Assembly (NCBI RefSeq): GCF_004000215.1
Contig: NZ_RBVY01000005.1
Location: 434,001-498,000 of the forward strand
DNA from: Nitratireductor alexandrii
GTDB taxonomy: Bacteria > Pseudomonadota > Alphaproteobacteria > Rhizobiales > Rhizobiaceae
Direction of reading: 5' to 3'
Length of the DNA: 64,000 bases
The position numbers and the translations under genes were made by a program. The number at the start of each line of letters is the position of its first letter. Position 1 is the stretch's first letter. Below are positions 26,686 to 36,170 of the stretch, in pieces. Under the pieces are notes generated by a model. That model saw only the letters and a list, made by a program, of their open reading frames with translations. It did no database searches and was not told where the DNA came from.

Positions 26686-27031
26686 GGGATGTCTCCTGTG
26701 AGCGGGGTTCGGATGTCTGCTCGCCGAAGCGATGCCCGGATACTGGCCGCCCCTGCCTGAACCGGACGAGAACCGTCCGTTCATGCCGCGTTCATGGCAC
26801 CCCACCGGCCGGCAAAACGCAGAAGATCGCGCGGGGCCGCACCGACTGCCCGCCCCGAACGCGCCGGGGTCGGCACGCCGGGCCTGCGTGACGCGGTGGC
26901 CGACGAGGGGATGCGATGCGGCGTTCGCCCGCCGGAAGGCGGGCCCGTCATCGCCAAAAATCGCCAAAGGCAACGGGCGTTTGCAGGCGAGAGGAACGCC
27001 GGTTCGCGATGGTGTGAAAAGCGGAACGGCG
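26686..27031. other. Intergenic stretch, no gene seen
   Basis: It should hold the promoter of the small exported protein at its left end. A weak inverted pair GGACG/CGTCC at about 26763-26778 and a near repeat of GTTCATG (26779 and 26789) are the only structure noted. No coding frame is convincing. Confidence 0.45.
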
Positions 27032-27619
27032 TTAGAGCCGGCGCATCCAGTATGCCATCGGCTTCGGGGTTTCGGCCGCCGCGCCGATCTCGCGCCAGGA
27101 AAATTCCGTCACCAGGCCGTCGATCGGCCGGTAGCCGCGCTTGCGCCAAAAGCCGTCGAGCGGTTGATAGTCGGGCGGGCGGCGCGGATGGTCTTCCGGC
27201 CGCACGACGGCGGAAAACACGCAGGCCCCGAACCCGAACCCGCGCGCCGCCGCCTCGCGTTCGGCAAAGAAACGCACGCCCGCCCCCTGCCCGCGATAGG
27301 GTTTCAAGAGCACGGATTCGCCGAAATAGTAAAACGTGGCGACATCGAGCCCGCGCTCGGCGAAAGGCTGCGCGAAGGCGTCGAAATGCTGGGCGAGCGG
27401 GGCGGCGGTCGCCGCGCCCACCAGCCTGTCGCCGTCGAACGCGCCGATCACCGCCGCCTGGTCGGTCGCAAAATAAGTCGCCAGATAGCGCCGTTCATAG
27501 GCGGCGTCGCCCTCGTAGAGATAGGGATAGTCGCGAAAAACGGCGATGCGCAGCCGGGCGAGCTCGTCGAAGCGCGCGCGCGCCTCCGCGATATCCAGCC
27601 GGCGCACGACGAGCGTCAT
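27032..27619 (-). CDS. GNAT-family N-acetyltransferase
   Basis: A 195-residue protein with the GNAT fold. The acetyl-CoA pyrophosphate loop is in LLKPYRGQGAGVRFFAERE (about 112-130), after the beta-4 strand FYYFGESVLL. The C-terminal half (PDYQPLDGFWRKRGYRPIDGL) holds the usual final strand with the WRKRGY turn. Substrate cannot be inferred. Its start overlaps the end of the upstream SnoaL-like gene by four bases (ATGA), so the two form an operon. Confidence 0.82.
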   Translation of the reverse strand: MTLVVRRLDIAEARARFDELARLRIAVFRDYPYLYEGDAAYERRYLATYFATDQAAVIGAFDGDRLVGAATAAPLAQHFDAFAQPFAERGLDVATFYYFGESVLLKPYRGQGAGVRFFAEREAAARGFGFGACVFSAVVRPEDHPRRPPDYQPLDGFWRKRGYRPIDGLVTEFSWREIGAAAETPKPMAYWMRRL

Positions 27620-28029
27620 CCCGCCGACACCTGCGCGATCCAGTCCTCGAGATTGTAATAGGTGGTCACGCGCGAGATGCGGCCGTCGTCGATGTCGAAA
27701 AAGATCCCGGCCGGTAGCGTATAGGTTTGGCCCTTGGCTTCCGGCAGCCCTTCGGCCGTCGCCAGATAGGTGCCGCGCACGGTGAACTCGGCCGCCGCCC
27801 GGCCGCCGCCCTCGGCGACCATGATGGCGATGTCCGACAAGTGCTCGCGATAATGGCGCGCCATCATGCCCAAAAACCAGCGGAATTTTTCCAGGCCGAT
27901 CTCGCGCCCGCCCTGGTTGATGTCGTGCGCGACATCCTCGGCAAGCAGCGCCAGCATCGCCTCGTCGTCGGCGGCGTTGAAGGCGTCGAAATAGCGCTCG
28001 ATAAGCGCCCGGCTCTGGTGTTCGCTCAT
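27616..28029 (-). CDS. SnoaL-like / nuclear-transport-factor-2-fold protein
   Basis: A 137-residue protein of the NTF2-like fold: an N-terminal helix pair (ALIERYFDAFNAADDEAMLALLAEDVAHDINQ) and a curved sheet ending ISRVTTYYNLEDWIAQV. It belongs with ketosteroid-isomerase-related proteins whose substrates are varied. The ATG at 28029 gives the usual start; longer frames run into the gap. It is coupled by an ATGA overlap to the acetyltransferase gene that follows. Confidence 0.82.
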   Translation of the reverse strand: MSEHQSRALIERYFDAFNAADDEAMLALLAEDVAHDINQGGREIGLEKFRWFLGMMARHYREHLSDIAIMVAEGGGRAAAEFTVRGTYLATAEGLPEAKGQTYTLPAGIFFDIDDGRISRVTTYYNLEDWIAQVSAG

Positions 28030-28099
28030 GGTCTTTCCCGTCTCGGTTTGCAGTCTGTCCCGCCGGCCTGCCGCGCCGCCTTGCGTGTCGCGCGCGTCG

Positions 28100-28546
28100 T
28101 CACGGCTCGTGTTCCAGCATGTGATTGAAATAGGCCTCGACCTCGGCAAGCTCGTCCTCCGACGCGCTTACCCGCCCGCGCATCGACACGCCCGCCTCGT
28201 GCACGCTGTCGGCCCGGCCCGACACGAGCGGATGCCAATCGTAAAGGTCACGCCCCTCCGCGACCAGTCGATAGGCGCAGGTCTCCGGCAGCCAGGACAG
28301 CGTGCGCACATTGTCCGGCGTCAGCCGCACGCAGTCCGGCACCCGTTCCAGGCGGTTGTCGTAGTCCCGGCAGCGGCAGCGTCCGGCATCGAACAGCCGG
28401 CACGCCACGCTGGTCCAGTAGATCTCGCCCGTGTCCTCGTCCTCGAGCTTGGCCAGGCAGCATTTGCCGCAGCCGTCGCAGAGCGATTCCCACTCCGTCG
28501 CGCTCATCTGCTCCAGGGTCTTGTCTTTCCAGAACCGGCTCGTCAT
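28100..28546 (-). CDS. YcgN-family cysteine-cluster protein
   Basis: A 148-residue protein of the UPF0260/YcgN family. The N-terminal [18 protein letters not shown] gives the CxxCxxCC cluster, with more cysteines in [16 protein letters not shown] and PDCVRLTP, followed by LPETCAYRL and the DWHPLVSG motif. The eight or so cysteines suggest an iron-sulfur or zinc site. Function unknown. It is divergent from the OmpA-type gene at 28668. Confidence 0.9.
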   Translation of the reverse strand: MTSRFWKDKTLEQMSATEWESLCDGCGKCCLAKLEDEDTGEIYWTSVACRLFDAGRCRCRDYDNRLERVPDCVRLTPDNVRTLSWLPETCAYRLVAEGRDLYDWHPLVSGRADSVHEAGVSMRGRVSASEDELAEVEAYFNHMLEHEP

Positions 28547-28667
28547 CGCGCCGGTTTCGCCGTTTGCGCGCGCCCCGTCAAGCGCCGCGCGCCGGCGCGC
28601 CGCGGAACCATAAGCCGCGCCGGGGGTTTTAGCCCGTGAAGGGGCATCACAAGAGGATTCAGATCCG

Positions 28668-30593
28668 ATGAAGCTTCACGCACGCATTCTCGCCGGCACC
28701 GCGCTCGGCCTGCTGCTCGGCGCCGCGCCGGGCCACGCCGCCGGCCCCGCAGCGGTCGGCGCCAAGCCCGATCGCGAAGCCGCGCCCCTGTTGCGGCTCG
28801 TGCAGGACAAGCCCGCGGACGCGGAGCAAACCGAGGAAGAGCCCAAGCCGACAAAGGACAGCGCGGCGACCGAGGAGCCGGCCGCGATGGAGCCGGCCCC
28901 GAAACCCGAACCCGAGGCCGCGCCCGCCCCCGAGGCGGAAGCCCCCGCAGCCGAGCCCGAGGCGCAACCCGCGCCAAAGCCCGAGGCCGCCGAACCACCG
29001 GCGCCGGAGGCCGAGCCTGCGCCCAAGCCCGAACCTGCGCCCAAGGCGGAACAGCCGGCACCCGAGCCGGAAACACCGGCTGCGGCGGACGCCGCGCCGG
29101 AGCCGGAAGCGGCCGAGCAGAAGACGCCGGAGGTTGCCCCCGAGCCGGAACCCAAGCCGGAACCGCAAGCCGAGCAGAAGACGCCCGAAGCCGCCCCGGA
29201 ACCCGAGCCGAAACCCGAGGCCGTCGCGCCCGAGCCCGCGCCTGTGCCAGAGCCCGTGACGGAGGAGGCCGCACCGGTACCGGAGCCGAAGCCGGACGCG
29301 GAGACCGCCGACCAGGCCCCCGACGCGGCCGCGCCGGATCCCGCTCCCGAGCCCGTGACGGAGGAGGCCGCGCCGGTTCCCGAGCCGAAACCGGACACCG
29401 AGGCCGATAAGCCGCAAGCCGAGAACGAGGCGCCCGACCAGGCGATCGGCGGGCAGACCGAAACCCCGCCGGAGGAGACCGCGCCGGTTCTCGACAGCGC
29501 CAAGCAGGCGCCGGATACCGGCGGCGCCGAACGGCCGGCCGGCGAAGCGACGGACGATCAGGCGATCGAACAGCCCGCCGACGCGGCCGGCGAGGCGGCG
29601 CCGCCGCCCGAGACCGACGCGGCTGCCCAGGATGCCGAAGCGCGACCGCGAACGCTCGAATCCGCCATCGCCGAAAAGGGCGAACGGGTCGAACGCAGCG
29701 AAGAGCGTCGCGCCCGGCGCGCGCGTCCCGAAGGCGCCGAGGTGGTCAAGGAGTTCGGCGACCGCTTCGTGATCCAGTTCAACAACCAGACCTTCGTGGA
29801 GAGTTCCGATCGCCCGCGGCTGCGCCGCGACGCGCGCGAGGTCTATTACGAGACCCTGCCGCGCGGCCGCGAACGCGAGACCATCGTGCGGCCGAACGGC
29901 TCGCAGATCGTCACCATCCGCAACCGCTACGGCGATGTGGTGCGGCGCTCGCGCATCACGCCGGACGGGCGCGAGATCGTGCTGGCCTATGTCGACGAAC
30001 GCGATTACGAGCGTGTGCGCGACTGGCGCGATCCCGGCGCCGACCTGCCGCCGCTGCGGCTGACGATCCCGGCCCGCGACTATATTCTCGACGCGCGCCG
30101 GGCCGAGGGGCCGGAAATCTATTACGAGTTCCTCGACAAGCCCCCGGTTGAAAAGGTCCGCCGGCTCTATTCGATCGACGAGGTCAAGCGTTCCGCCCGC
30201 ATTCGCGACACGGTGCGCCGCGTCGACCTGGACACGATCACCTTCGCGTTCGGCTCCGCCTCGATCCCCGAAAGCGAGATCGCCAGGCTCGAAGGCGTCG
30301 CGACGGCTATCGACCGTCTGCTGGCGGACAATCCCGGCGAGACCTTCCTGATCGAGGGCCACACCGACGCGGTCGGCTCCGACCTCGCCAATCTGGCCCT
30401 GTCGGACGAACGTGCCGAAGCGGTCGCCAGCGCCCTGACCCGGGTGTTCGCCATCCCGCCGGAAAACCTCGTCACCCAGGGTTACGGCGAGCGCTACCTG
30501 AAGGTCGCCACCGAGGAGCGCGAACGCGAGAACCGGCGTGTCGCCATCCGCCGCATCACGCCGCTGGTGACGCCGGTCGCGCGGGCGAACTGA
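28668..30593 (+). CDS. OmpA-family protein with long Pro/Ala/Glu-rich linker
   Basis: A 641-residue exported envelope protein. The signal peptide is about 1-26 (GAAPGHAAG). Residues 60-330 are low complexity, with repeats of EPKPE, PAPEPE and [12 protein letters not shown], and look like a rigid spacer able to cross the periplasm. After a charged region ([14 protein letters not shown]) comes a small beta-rich segment rich in [20 protein letters not shown]-type repeats. The C-terminal OmpA domain (about 520-635) has [22 protein letters not shown] and NRRVAIRRI, which bind peptidoglycan. The repeat region gives long open frames on the other strand that are not genes. Confidence 0.88.
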   Translation: MKLHARILAGTALGLLLGAAPGHAAGPAAVGAKPDREAAPLLRLVQDKPADAEQTEEEPKPTKDSAATEEPAAMEPAPKPEPEAAPAPEAEAPAAEPEAQPAPKPEAAEPPAPEAEPAPKPEPAPKAEQPAPEPETPAAADAAPEPEAAEQKTPEVAPEPEPKPEPQAEQKTPEAAPEPEPKPEAVAPEPAPVPEPVTEEAAPVPEPKPDAETADQAPDAAAPDPAPEPVTEEAAPVPEPKPDTEADKPQAENEAPDQAIGGQTETPPEETAPVLDSAKQAPDTGGAERPAGEATDDQAIEQPADAAGEAAPPPETDAAAQDAEARPRTLESAIAEKGERVERSEERRARRARPEGAEVVKEFGDRFVIQFNNQTFVESSDRPRLRRDAREVYYETLPRGRERETIVRPNGSQIVTIRNRYGDVVRRSRITPDGREIVLAYVDERDYERVRDWRDPGADLPPLRLTIPARDYILDARRAEGPEIYYEFLDKPPVEKVRRLYSIDEVKRSARIRDTVRRVDLDTITFAFGSASIPESEIARLEGVATAIDRLLADNPGETFLIEGHTDAVGSDLANLALSDERAEAVASALTRVFAIPPENLVTQGYGERYLKVATEERERENRRVAIRRITPLVTPVARAN

Positions 30594-30614
30594 CGGCGGC
30601 CCGCGCGCCTGTCG

Positions 30615-30649
30615 AGGCCCGGCCCGGTTTTCCGGCCGGGCCTTTCTTT
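30615..30649 (+). terminator. Intrinsic terminator after the OmpA-type gene
   Basis: Arms AGGCCCGGCCCGG and CCGGCCGGGCCT pair with one bulged C around a TTTT loop, followed by TTCTTT. It begins 22 bases past the stop codon. Confidence 0.82.
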
Positions 30650-30733
30650 GCCGCCGACGCGCCCGCACCTGCCTGATCCGGATCAATGACGGGGCCGACA
30701 TCGGCATGATAAGAAGCGGGCGTGGAGGGTTTC

Positions 30734-32860
30734 ATGCGCAAGGCCAGCGGCGCGACACCGCTCGTATCGCTCGACGCGGTGGCGCTCGATACGGAAACGA
30801 CGGGCCTGGACACGACGAGCGCCCGCCTCGTGCAGATCGGCGCCGTCGCGCTTGCGGCGGGACGCGTGAGCGACGACGCGACCTTCGAGACCCTGGTCGA
30901 TCCCGGTGTGCCGATCCCCGCCGAAACGACCGCCATCCACAACATCACCGACGCCATGGTCGCCGGCGCGCCCGCAGCCGACGCCGCGCTGCGGGCGTTC
31001 GACGACTTCGCCGCCGGGCGGGTGGTGATCGGCTACGCGGTCGGCTTCGACCTGGCCGTGATCGCGGCCGAGGCGGAGCGGACCGGGCTCGCCTGGGCAA
31101 GGCCGCGCACGCTGTGCGTCCGGCTCCTGGCCGCCCTCGTGGCGCCGCAGCTTCCCGATCAGTCGCTCGACATGCTCGCCGAATGGCTCGAGGTGCCGAT
31201 CGCCGACCGCCATTCCGCCCTCGGCGACGCGCGCGCGGCCGGCGCGATCTTCGTCCGTCTCGTGCCGCGGCTTGCCGAACGCGGCATCAGGACGCTGGCC
31301 GAGGCCGAGCGCGCCTGCCTGGCGCTCACCGGCCAGTTGGAGCGCCACCAGCGCGCCGGCTGGGCCGCGCCGGTGTCGCGGCCCGAACGGTTTGCCGGGC
31401 CCGGCGCCCTCGGCGCGCTCGACCCCTTCGCCTATCGCCACCGGGTCTCGGCCCTGATGAGCGCGCCGCCGGTCGTCATGCGCACGGATCAGACGCTTGA
31501 GGCGGCGATCGCGCTGATGGTCGAAAACGGCATCGGCGCGCTGCTGGTCTCCGACGACGGCGTCGCCGGCGGCCCGCTCGACGACTACGCCATCCTCACC
31601 GAGCGCGACGTCATGCGCCGGATCGCCGGCGGCGGCGCGGCCGCCTTCTCCGTGCCGGTCGGCGCGATCGCCAGCCGGCCGCTGCACAGCGTGCGAACCG
31701 GCGCCTTCGCCTATCGCGCCGTCGGGCGCATGGACCGGCTCGGCATACGCCATCTGGCGGTGCGCGACGAGGACGGGCGGCTTGCCGGCATCGTTTCGGC
31801 GCGCGACCTGCTGCGCCTGCGGGCCGGCGCGGCGATCGGGCTCGACGACGCGATCGAGGCCGCCGGCGACGCGACGGCGATGGCGGCCGCCTGGTCGGGC
31901 CTGCCTGCCGTCGCCCAGGCCCTGATCGGCGAGGAGATCGACGCCCGGCTGGTCGCGGCGATCGTCAGCGAGGAACTGCGCGCGCTGACCCGCCGCGCCG
32001 CCCAGATCGCCGAGGCCGCGATGCTGGCCGAGGGCCGGGGGCCGCCGCCCTGCCCCTACGCGCTGATCGTGCTTGGTTCGGCCGGGCGCGGCGAAAGCCT
32101 GCTCGCGCCCGACCAGGACAATGCGATCGTCTTCGCGCGCGGCGCGCCCGACGGGCCCGAGGACGCCTGGTTTTCGGCACTCGGCGAAAAGATCGCCCCG
32201 CTGCTCGATACCGCCGGCGTGCCGCTGTGCAGCGGCGGCGTGATGGCCAAAAACCCGCCATGGCGCGGCTCCGAGGCGGTCTGGCGCGAACGCGTCGCCG
32301 GCTGGGTGGCGCACTCGCGGCCGCAGGATCTGCTCAACGTCGACATTTTTTTCGACATGGTGCCGGTGTACGGCGCGGCGCACCTGGCAACCGCGCTGTT
32401 CGACCACGCCTTTCGGCTGGCAAGCGCGAATATCGGCTTCGCCAAGCTTTTGGGCGAACGCCTGCTCGGCGGACCGGACCCCTTCACCCTGCTCGGCGGT
32501 TTCGCCACCGTGGCCGGACGTATCGACTTGAAGATGCACGGGCTGTTTCCGGTCGTCTCGCTGGCGCGCACGCTGGCGATCCGCCACGATCTGCGCCTGC
32601 GCGGCACGCGCGAGCGACTGGAAGGGCTGATCGCAAAGAAGATCGGCGGCGAGGCCGATCTGCGGGCGCTGATCGAGGCCCACGCGCTTGTCGTGCGGCT
32701 GATGCTCGCCCAGCAGGCACGCGATCTCCTGGCCGGCGTGGCGGTCTCGAACCGGGTCGAGATCGCCGCCCTGACCCGCCACGAGCGCGCCGCGCTGAAG
32801 ACGGCGCTGAAGCGGGCCCGGCTCGCGCCGGAAATCGCGCGCACGCTGATGTTCGCCTAG
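30734..32860 (+). CDS. Fusion: DEDD exonuclease, CBS pair, DUF294 nucleotidyltransferase
   Basis: A 708-residue cytoplasmic fusion. Residues 12-180 are a DnaQ-like 3'-5' exonuclease with Asp19 and Glu21 (LDTETTGLD), Asp106 (GFDLAVI), and His160/Asp165 (HSALGDARA). Residues about 235-365 are two CBS repeats (LMSAPPVVMRTDQTLEAA to AGIVSARDLLRLR). Residues about 380-705 are DUF294, with the nucleotidyltransferase motif GSAGRGESLLAPDQDNAIV (Asp460, Asp462), similar to the GlnD type. The ATG at 30734 is chosen for the GGAGG five bases before it. The same parts are often separate neighbouring genes beside acetate or propionate transport genes; here they are one chain and stand alone. Confidence 0.88.
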   Translation: MRKASGATPLVSLDAVALDTETTGLDTTSARLVQIGAVALAAGRVSDDATFETLVDPGVPIPAETTAIHNITDAMVAGAPAADAALRAFDDFAAGRVVIGYAVGFDLAVIAAEAERTGLAWARPRTLCVRLLAALVAPQLPDQSLDMLAEWLEVPIADRHSALGDARAAGAIFVRLVPRLAERGIRTLAEAERACLALTGQLERHQRAGWAAPVSRPERFAGPGALGALDPFAYRHRVSALMSAPPVVMRTDQTLEAAIALMVENGIGALLVSDDGVAGGPLDDYAILTERDVMRRIAGGGAAAFSVPVGAIASRPLHSVRTGAFAYRAVGRMDRLGIRHLAVRDEDGRLAGIVSARDLLRLRAGAAIGLDDAIEAAGDATAMAAAWSGLPAVAQALIGEEIDARLVAAIVSEELRALTRRAAQIAEAAMLAEGRGPPPCPYALIVLGSAGRGESLLAPDQDNAIVFARGAPDGPEDAWFSALGEKIAPLLDTAGVPLCSGGVMAKNPPWRGSEAVWRERVAGWVAHSRPQDLLNVDIFFDMVPVYGAAHLATALFDHAFRLASANIGFAKLLGERLLGGPDPFTLLGGFATVAGRIDLKMHGLFPVVSLARTLAIRHDLRLRGTRERLEGLIAKKIGGEADLRALIEAHALVVRLMLAQQARDLLAGVAVSNRVEIAALTRHERAALKTALKRARLAPEIARTLMFA

Positions 32861-33018
32861 GGCGGCCGCCGGCCGAGGCAGGCGGCAAGCCGGGCCGAGG
32901 CGGCTGGCGGCGCAACCGCCGTTGCCGGTCGGGCTCAAGGCGCCCATGCGGGCCTTTTGTCAGCCTGCGCGCGGCATGGGCGTCGATGCGCTCCCCCGTT
33001 CGCCTCGCCAGCCCGGTC

Positions 33019-33885
33019 TCACAGCCTTCCGGTCACCTTGGTGTCGGTCTGGTCGAACACCGCGTCCGGCACGAAGAAATCGGCCGCCAGCGCGCCTTTC
33101 GCGCCGGGGGCATAGGGCGAAAAATCGGTCACGCCCTCTTCGCGCAGCACCATCTCGTCGATGAAGAAATTACCGGTGCACTCGCGCGCCGGCCGGTTCA
33201 AGATCGCATAGGCCGCATCCGCCATGATTTCCGGCGTGCGGCTGATCGAGGCCACCGCCTCGCCGCCGAGCAGGTTGCGCACCGCCGCCGTGTCGATCGC
33301 CGTCAGCGGCCACAGCGAATTGACCGCGATGCCGTCCTTGGCGAATTCCGCGCTCATGCCGAGCGTGCACATCGACATGCCGTATTTCGCCATCGTGTAG
33401 GCGACGTGGTTCTTGAACCATTTCGCCTGCATGTCGAGCGGCGGCGACAGGGTCAGGATATGCGGGTTCGCGGCCTTCTTCAGATGCGGAATGCACAGTT
33501 TGGAGACCATATAGGTGCCGCGCATGTTGATCTGGTGCATCAGGTCGAACCGCTTCATGTCGGTCTCCAGCGTGCCGGTGAGCTGGATCGCGCTGGCATT
33601 GTTGATGCAGATGTCGATGCCGCCGCAGGCGCTCGCCGTCGCCTCGATGGCTTCGGCCACCTGCTCGTCGTTGCGGATGTCGCACAGGACCGGCAGCGCC
33701 TTGCCGCCGGCCGCCTCGATCTGCTGGGCCGCGGTATGGATGGTGCCGGGCAGCCTGGGATGCGGCTCGGCGGTCTTGGCCGCGATGGTCACATTGGCGC
33801 CGTCGCGCGCCGCCCTGAGCGCGATCGCCAGCCCGATGCCGCGTGACCCGCCCGAAACGAAAATGGTTTTGCCCTTGAGCGACAT
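33019..33885 (-). CDS. Short-chain dehydrogenase/reductase, HSDL2-like
   Basis: A 288-residue SDR oxidoreductase. The NAD(P) site is GGSRGIGLAIA (about 12-22), the NNAS motif is present, and YTMAK contains the catalytic Tyr and Lys. The catalytic Ser position reads LSPPLDM, as in the HSDL2 and SDR-65C-like group, where the usual Ser is less clear. The substrate is unknown; eukaryotic relatives act in lipid metabolism. The ATG at 33885 follows GGAGG. It is divergent from the FKBP gene. Confidence 0.87.
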   Translation of the reverse strand: MSLKGKTIFVSGGSRGIGLAIALRAARDGANVTIAAKTAEPHPRLPGTIHTAAQQIEAAGGKALPVLCDIRNDEQVAEAIEATASACGGIDICINNASAIQLTGTLETDMKRFDLMHQINMRGTYMVSKLCIPHLKKAANPHILTLSPPLDMQAKWFKNHVAYTMAKYGMSMCTLGMSAEFAKDGIAVNSLWPLTAIDTAAVRNLLGGEAVASISRTPEIMADAAYAILNRPARECTGNFFIDEMVLREEGVTDFSPYAPGAKGALAADFFVPDAVFDQTDTKVTGRL

Positions 33886-34102
33886 CGAGACCTCCTGATG
33901 ATTGCGGCCGGACTGTAGCCGATGTTCGCGCACGGTAAAATCGCCCGCGCGGCCCCGCGCGCGGTTTACATTCGCGCTCCGGTCGCTAAGTTTGCAGATG
34001 TCCTTGAGGCTGGGCGCGCGGCGTCCGCCTCCCGTCCGGCCGCGCAACCGCAAGCACCGGTTCGCCGCCGCAAATCTCCTCAAGCAAGATCGAGACAAAT
34101 CA

Positions 34103-34537
34103 ATGGCCGAAGTCAAGAGCGGCGATGTCGTTCGCATTCACTATACCGGCAAGCTCACCGACGGCACGGAATTCGATTCCTCGGCCGGCCGCGAGCCGCT
34201 CGAATTCGAGGTCGGCTCGGGCCAGATCATTCCCGGCCTCGACAATCACGTCAACGGCATGAACGTCGGCGACAAGTCCAGCGTCACCATTCCAGCGGCG
34301 GAGGCCTACGGCCCGCGCGACCAGAACCAGATCCAGGCGCTGCCGCGCACCCAGATCCCCGACACGATCGAACTGGAGGTCGGCGTGCGGCTGCAGGCCA
34401 GCACGCCGGAGGGCCACCCGGTGGCGCTTACCGTGGTCGAGCTGACCGAGGACACCGTCACGGTCGACGCCAACCATCCGCTCGCCGGTCAGGACCTGGT
34501 CTTCGACATCGAGGTTGTGGAAATCGTCGGCGGCTGA
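34103..34537 (+). CDS. FKBP-type peptidyl-prolyl isomerase, SlyD-like
   Basis: A 144-residue cytoplasmic isomerase and probable folding helper. The FKBP core starts VVRIHYTGKLTDGTEFDSS and continues with FEVGSGQIIPGLDNHVNGMNVGDKSSVTI, AYG and a long loop (residues 70-125), the insert-in-flap domain typical of SlyD and FkpB. It lacks the His-rich metal tail of E. coli SlyD. The start at 34103 is chosen because the domain begins seven residues later; the frame is open further upstream but that part is not protein-like. Confidence 0.9.
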   Translation: MAEVKSGDVVRIHYTGKLTDGTEFDSSAGREPLEFEVGSGQIIPGLDNHVNGMNVGDKSSVTIPAAEAYGPRDQNQIQALPRTQIPDTIELEVGVRLQASTPEGHPVALTVVELTEDTVTVDANHPLAGQDLVFDIEVVEIVGG

Positions 34538-34547
34538 CGGCAGGCCG

Positions 34548-34955
34548 TCAGCCTTCCTCGACCGACAGGTCGAAGCGGGCGACCACCGCCGGCTGGATCA
34601 GGCCGGCATGCAGGCAAAGCAGCACCAGGTCGGCGTCGTGGCCCGCGCCGGCCGCGATCGCGGCCTCGATGCGCCTTTCGACCCCGGCCGCCGGTTCGGC
34701 GCCGTTGGCGGCCGCAAACGCCTCTGCCCCGAGCGCGCAATAGGCCACCAGCGCGGCGGCCGGCGCATAGGCGTGCGCGGGCGGTTCGTCGGCGTCGAAA
34801 TGGTCTTTTAGGAGATTGGCGATGGTCAGCTTCACGCCTTCGGGCACCAGCGCCGGATGCAGGTCGAGGGTGCGCAGCGCCCCGTCGAGCTGACGCAGGT
34901 CGGCGGAGCGTCCGAACCGTCCCATGAAACCGATCGACGATCCGCGCCGCGCCAT
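34548..34955 (-). CDS. Conserved hypothetical protein
   Basis: A 135-residue predicted soluble helical protein with no motif I recognise. It begins with a basic segment (MARRGSSIGFMGRFGR), then a LxQLDGALRTLDLHP turn and several Ala-rich helices. There is no signal peptide or membrane span. The ATG at 34955 has GGAGG five bases upstream, and codon use matches its neighbours, so it is very likely expressed. It converges with the FKBP gene, with ten bases between the stops. Confidence 0.65.
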   Translation of the reverse strand: MARRGSSIGFMGRFGRSADLRQLDGALRTLDLHPALVPEGVKLTIANLLKDHFDADEPPAHAYAPAAALVAYCALGAEAFAAANGAEPAAGVERRIEAAIAAGAGHDADLVLLCLHAGLIQPAVVARFDLSVEEG

Positions 34956-35051
34956 TCTTTCCTCCGCAAAGCCGGCACCCTGGTCCGGCTTTGCTTAGAT
35001 GGAGGCGCACGCCCTCGAGGTCAACCGCACGCGGCGCCACGGCGATAACGC

Positions 35052-35477
35052 TCAGCCCGCGTCGACCTCGCCCAGATATTGCGCGGCGAACTCAGCGCTC
35101 GGCGGGATCGGCTTGATGACATCGATCATCACCCCGTTCGGATCGACGGTGATGAAATGGCGCTGGCCGAACGGCTCGTCTCGCAAGCTGCGCAGGATTG
35201 TCAGCCCCGCCGCCCGCACCCGCTCGTAAACGGCGTCCGGATCGGCAACCTCGAAATTGAGCAGCAGGTTCGACGTCGTGCCCCGTCCCTGCGGCGGCAC
35301 CGTCTCGTGGTCGCCCCGAACGATGCCGAGATTGACCCGCTTGTCCTCGCGCGACTGCAGATGCACGTACCAGTCGCTCTCGAACAGCGCCTGGAAGCGG
35401 AAATGCTCGACGTAAAAGGCCGCGGTTGCGGCCACGTCGTCGCTCATCAGCACGGGATAATAGGAGGTGGTTTTCAT
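35052..35477 (-). CDS. VOC-family (glyoxalase/bleomycin-resistance) protein
   Basis: A 141-residue vicinal-oxygen-chelate fold protein. Two beta-alpha-beta-beta-beta units can be traced: [23 protein letters not shown] at the start, and [20 protein letters not shown] to [15 protein letters not shown] in the second half. It has no recognised substrate. It is divergent from a TetR regulator with two matching operator boxes in the 70-bp gap, so the regulator very probably controls it in response to a small molecule that may be the substrate. Confidence 0.86.
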   Translation of the reverse strand: MKTTSYYPVLMSDDVAATAAFYVEHFRFQALFESDWYVHLQSREDKRVNLGIVRGDHETVPPQGRGTTSNLLLNFEVADPDAVYERVRAAGLTILRSLRDEPFGQRHFITVDPNGVMIDVIKPIPPSAEFAAQYLGEVDAG

Positions 35478-35503
35478 CGGGCTTTCCTTTTCGCAGCACC
35501 ACA

Positions 35504-35551
35504 CATACAGTCTGTAGGTATTTTTGAATTAACATACAGGCTGCATGTATG
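35504..35551. promoter_or_regulatory. Twin TetR operators between VOC and tetR genes
   Basis: Two copies of CATACAGNCTGYANGTAT lie at 35504-35521 and 35533-35550, 29 bp apart from start to start. The second has perfect outer arms CATACA/TGTATG (35533-35551) and runs into the tetR start codon. Both lie between the divergent starts, so one dimer site may serve each direction. Confidence 0.68.
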
Positions 35552-36163
35552 CAACAGGAAACGAAACGACGCTCCAATCGCGAACGCTCGCGGACCATGC
35601 GCGCGCAGCTGATCGCGGCCGCGCGCCGGCTGTTCGTCGACAAGGGGTATGCGGAGACCGGCACGCCGGAGATCGTGGCGGCTGCCGGCGTCACGCGCGG
35701 CGCGCTTTATCACCACTTCGCCGACAAGCAGGCGCTGTTCCGGGCCGTTGTGGAGCTGGAATCCAGTCGGGTCGCGGCCGAGATCGAAACCGCGTCATCG
35801 GGCGACATGCCGGTGCGCGAGGCGCTGATCGCCGGCGGCCGGGCGTTTCTGGGCGCCATGCGCGAACCCGGACGCACCCGTCTCCTGCTGCTCGACGGCC
35901 CGGCCGTGCTCGGGCGCGCCGGGATGGATGCCATCGACGCCGAGATCGGCGCCATGCGCTCCCTGCGCGAGGGTCTGGCCGCGGCGATGGCCGCCCGCGC
36001 CCTGCGCCCCATGCCGCTCGGCGCCGTCACGCTGCTGCTGTCGTCGGCCTATGACAGGGCCGCCCTGGCCGTGGAGGCCGGCGCCGATCCCGGGGATTTC
36101 ATGACGGTGCTTACCGCCTTTGTCGACGGCCTGGCCGCGCCCGATCGTGAACGCGGCCCGTGA
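35549..36163 (+). CDS. TetR-family transcriptional regulator
   Basis: A 204-residue repressor. The DNA-binding domain is at about 12-60 with LIAAARRLFVDKGYAETGTPEIVAAAGVTRGALYHHFADKQALF as the TetR helix-turn-helix. The C-terminal part is all-helical and matches the common TetR C-terminal type in length. It should bind the twin boxes at 35504-35551 and repress both itself and the VOC gene. A start at 35545 in another frame does not give the domain. Confidence 0.9.
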   Translation: MQQETKRRSNRERSRTMRAQLIAAARRLFVDKGYAETGTPEIVAAAGVTRGALYHHFADKQALFRAVVELESSRVAAEIETASSGDMPVREALIAGGRAFLGAMREPGRTRLLLLDGPAVLGRAGMDAIDAEIGAMRSLREGLAAAMAARALRPMPLGAVTLLLSSAYDRAALAVEAGADPGDFMTVLTAFVDGLAAPDRERGP

Positions 36164-36170
36164 TCTGCGC

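Noticed and set aside
28659-30707. A 682-codon frame opposite the OmpA-type gene
   Set aside because: It mirrors the Pro/Ala/Glu codon repeats of the real gene, has Gly/Arg/Leu-rich composition without any domain, and the plus-strand gene has a signal peptide and OmpA domain.
30734-32860. Reading the exonuclease part as the DNA polymerase III epsilon subunit
   Set aside because: The domain is fused to CBS and nucleotidyltransferase parts and lacks the polymerase-binding tail.
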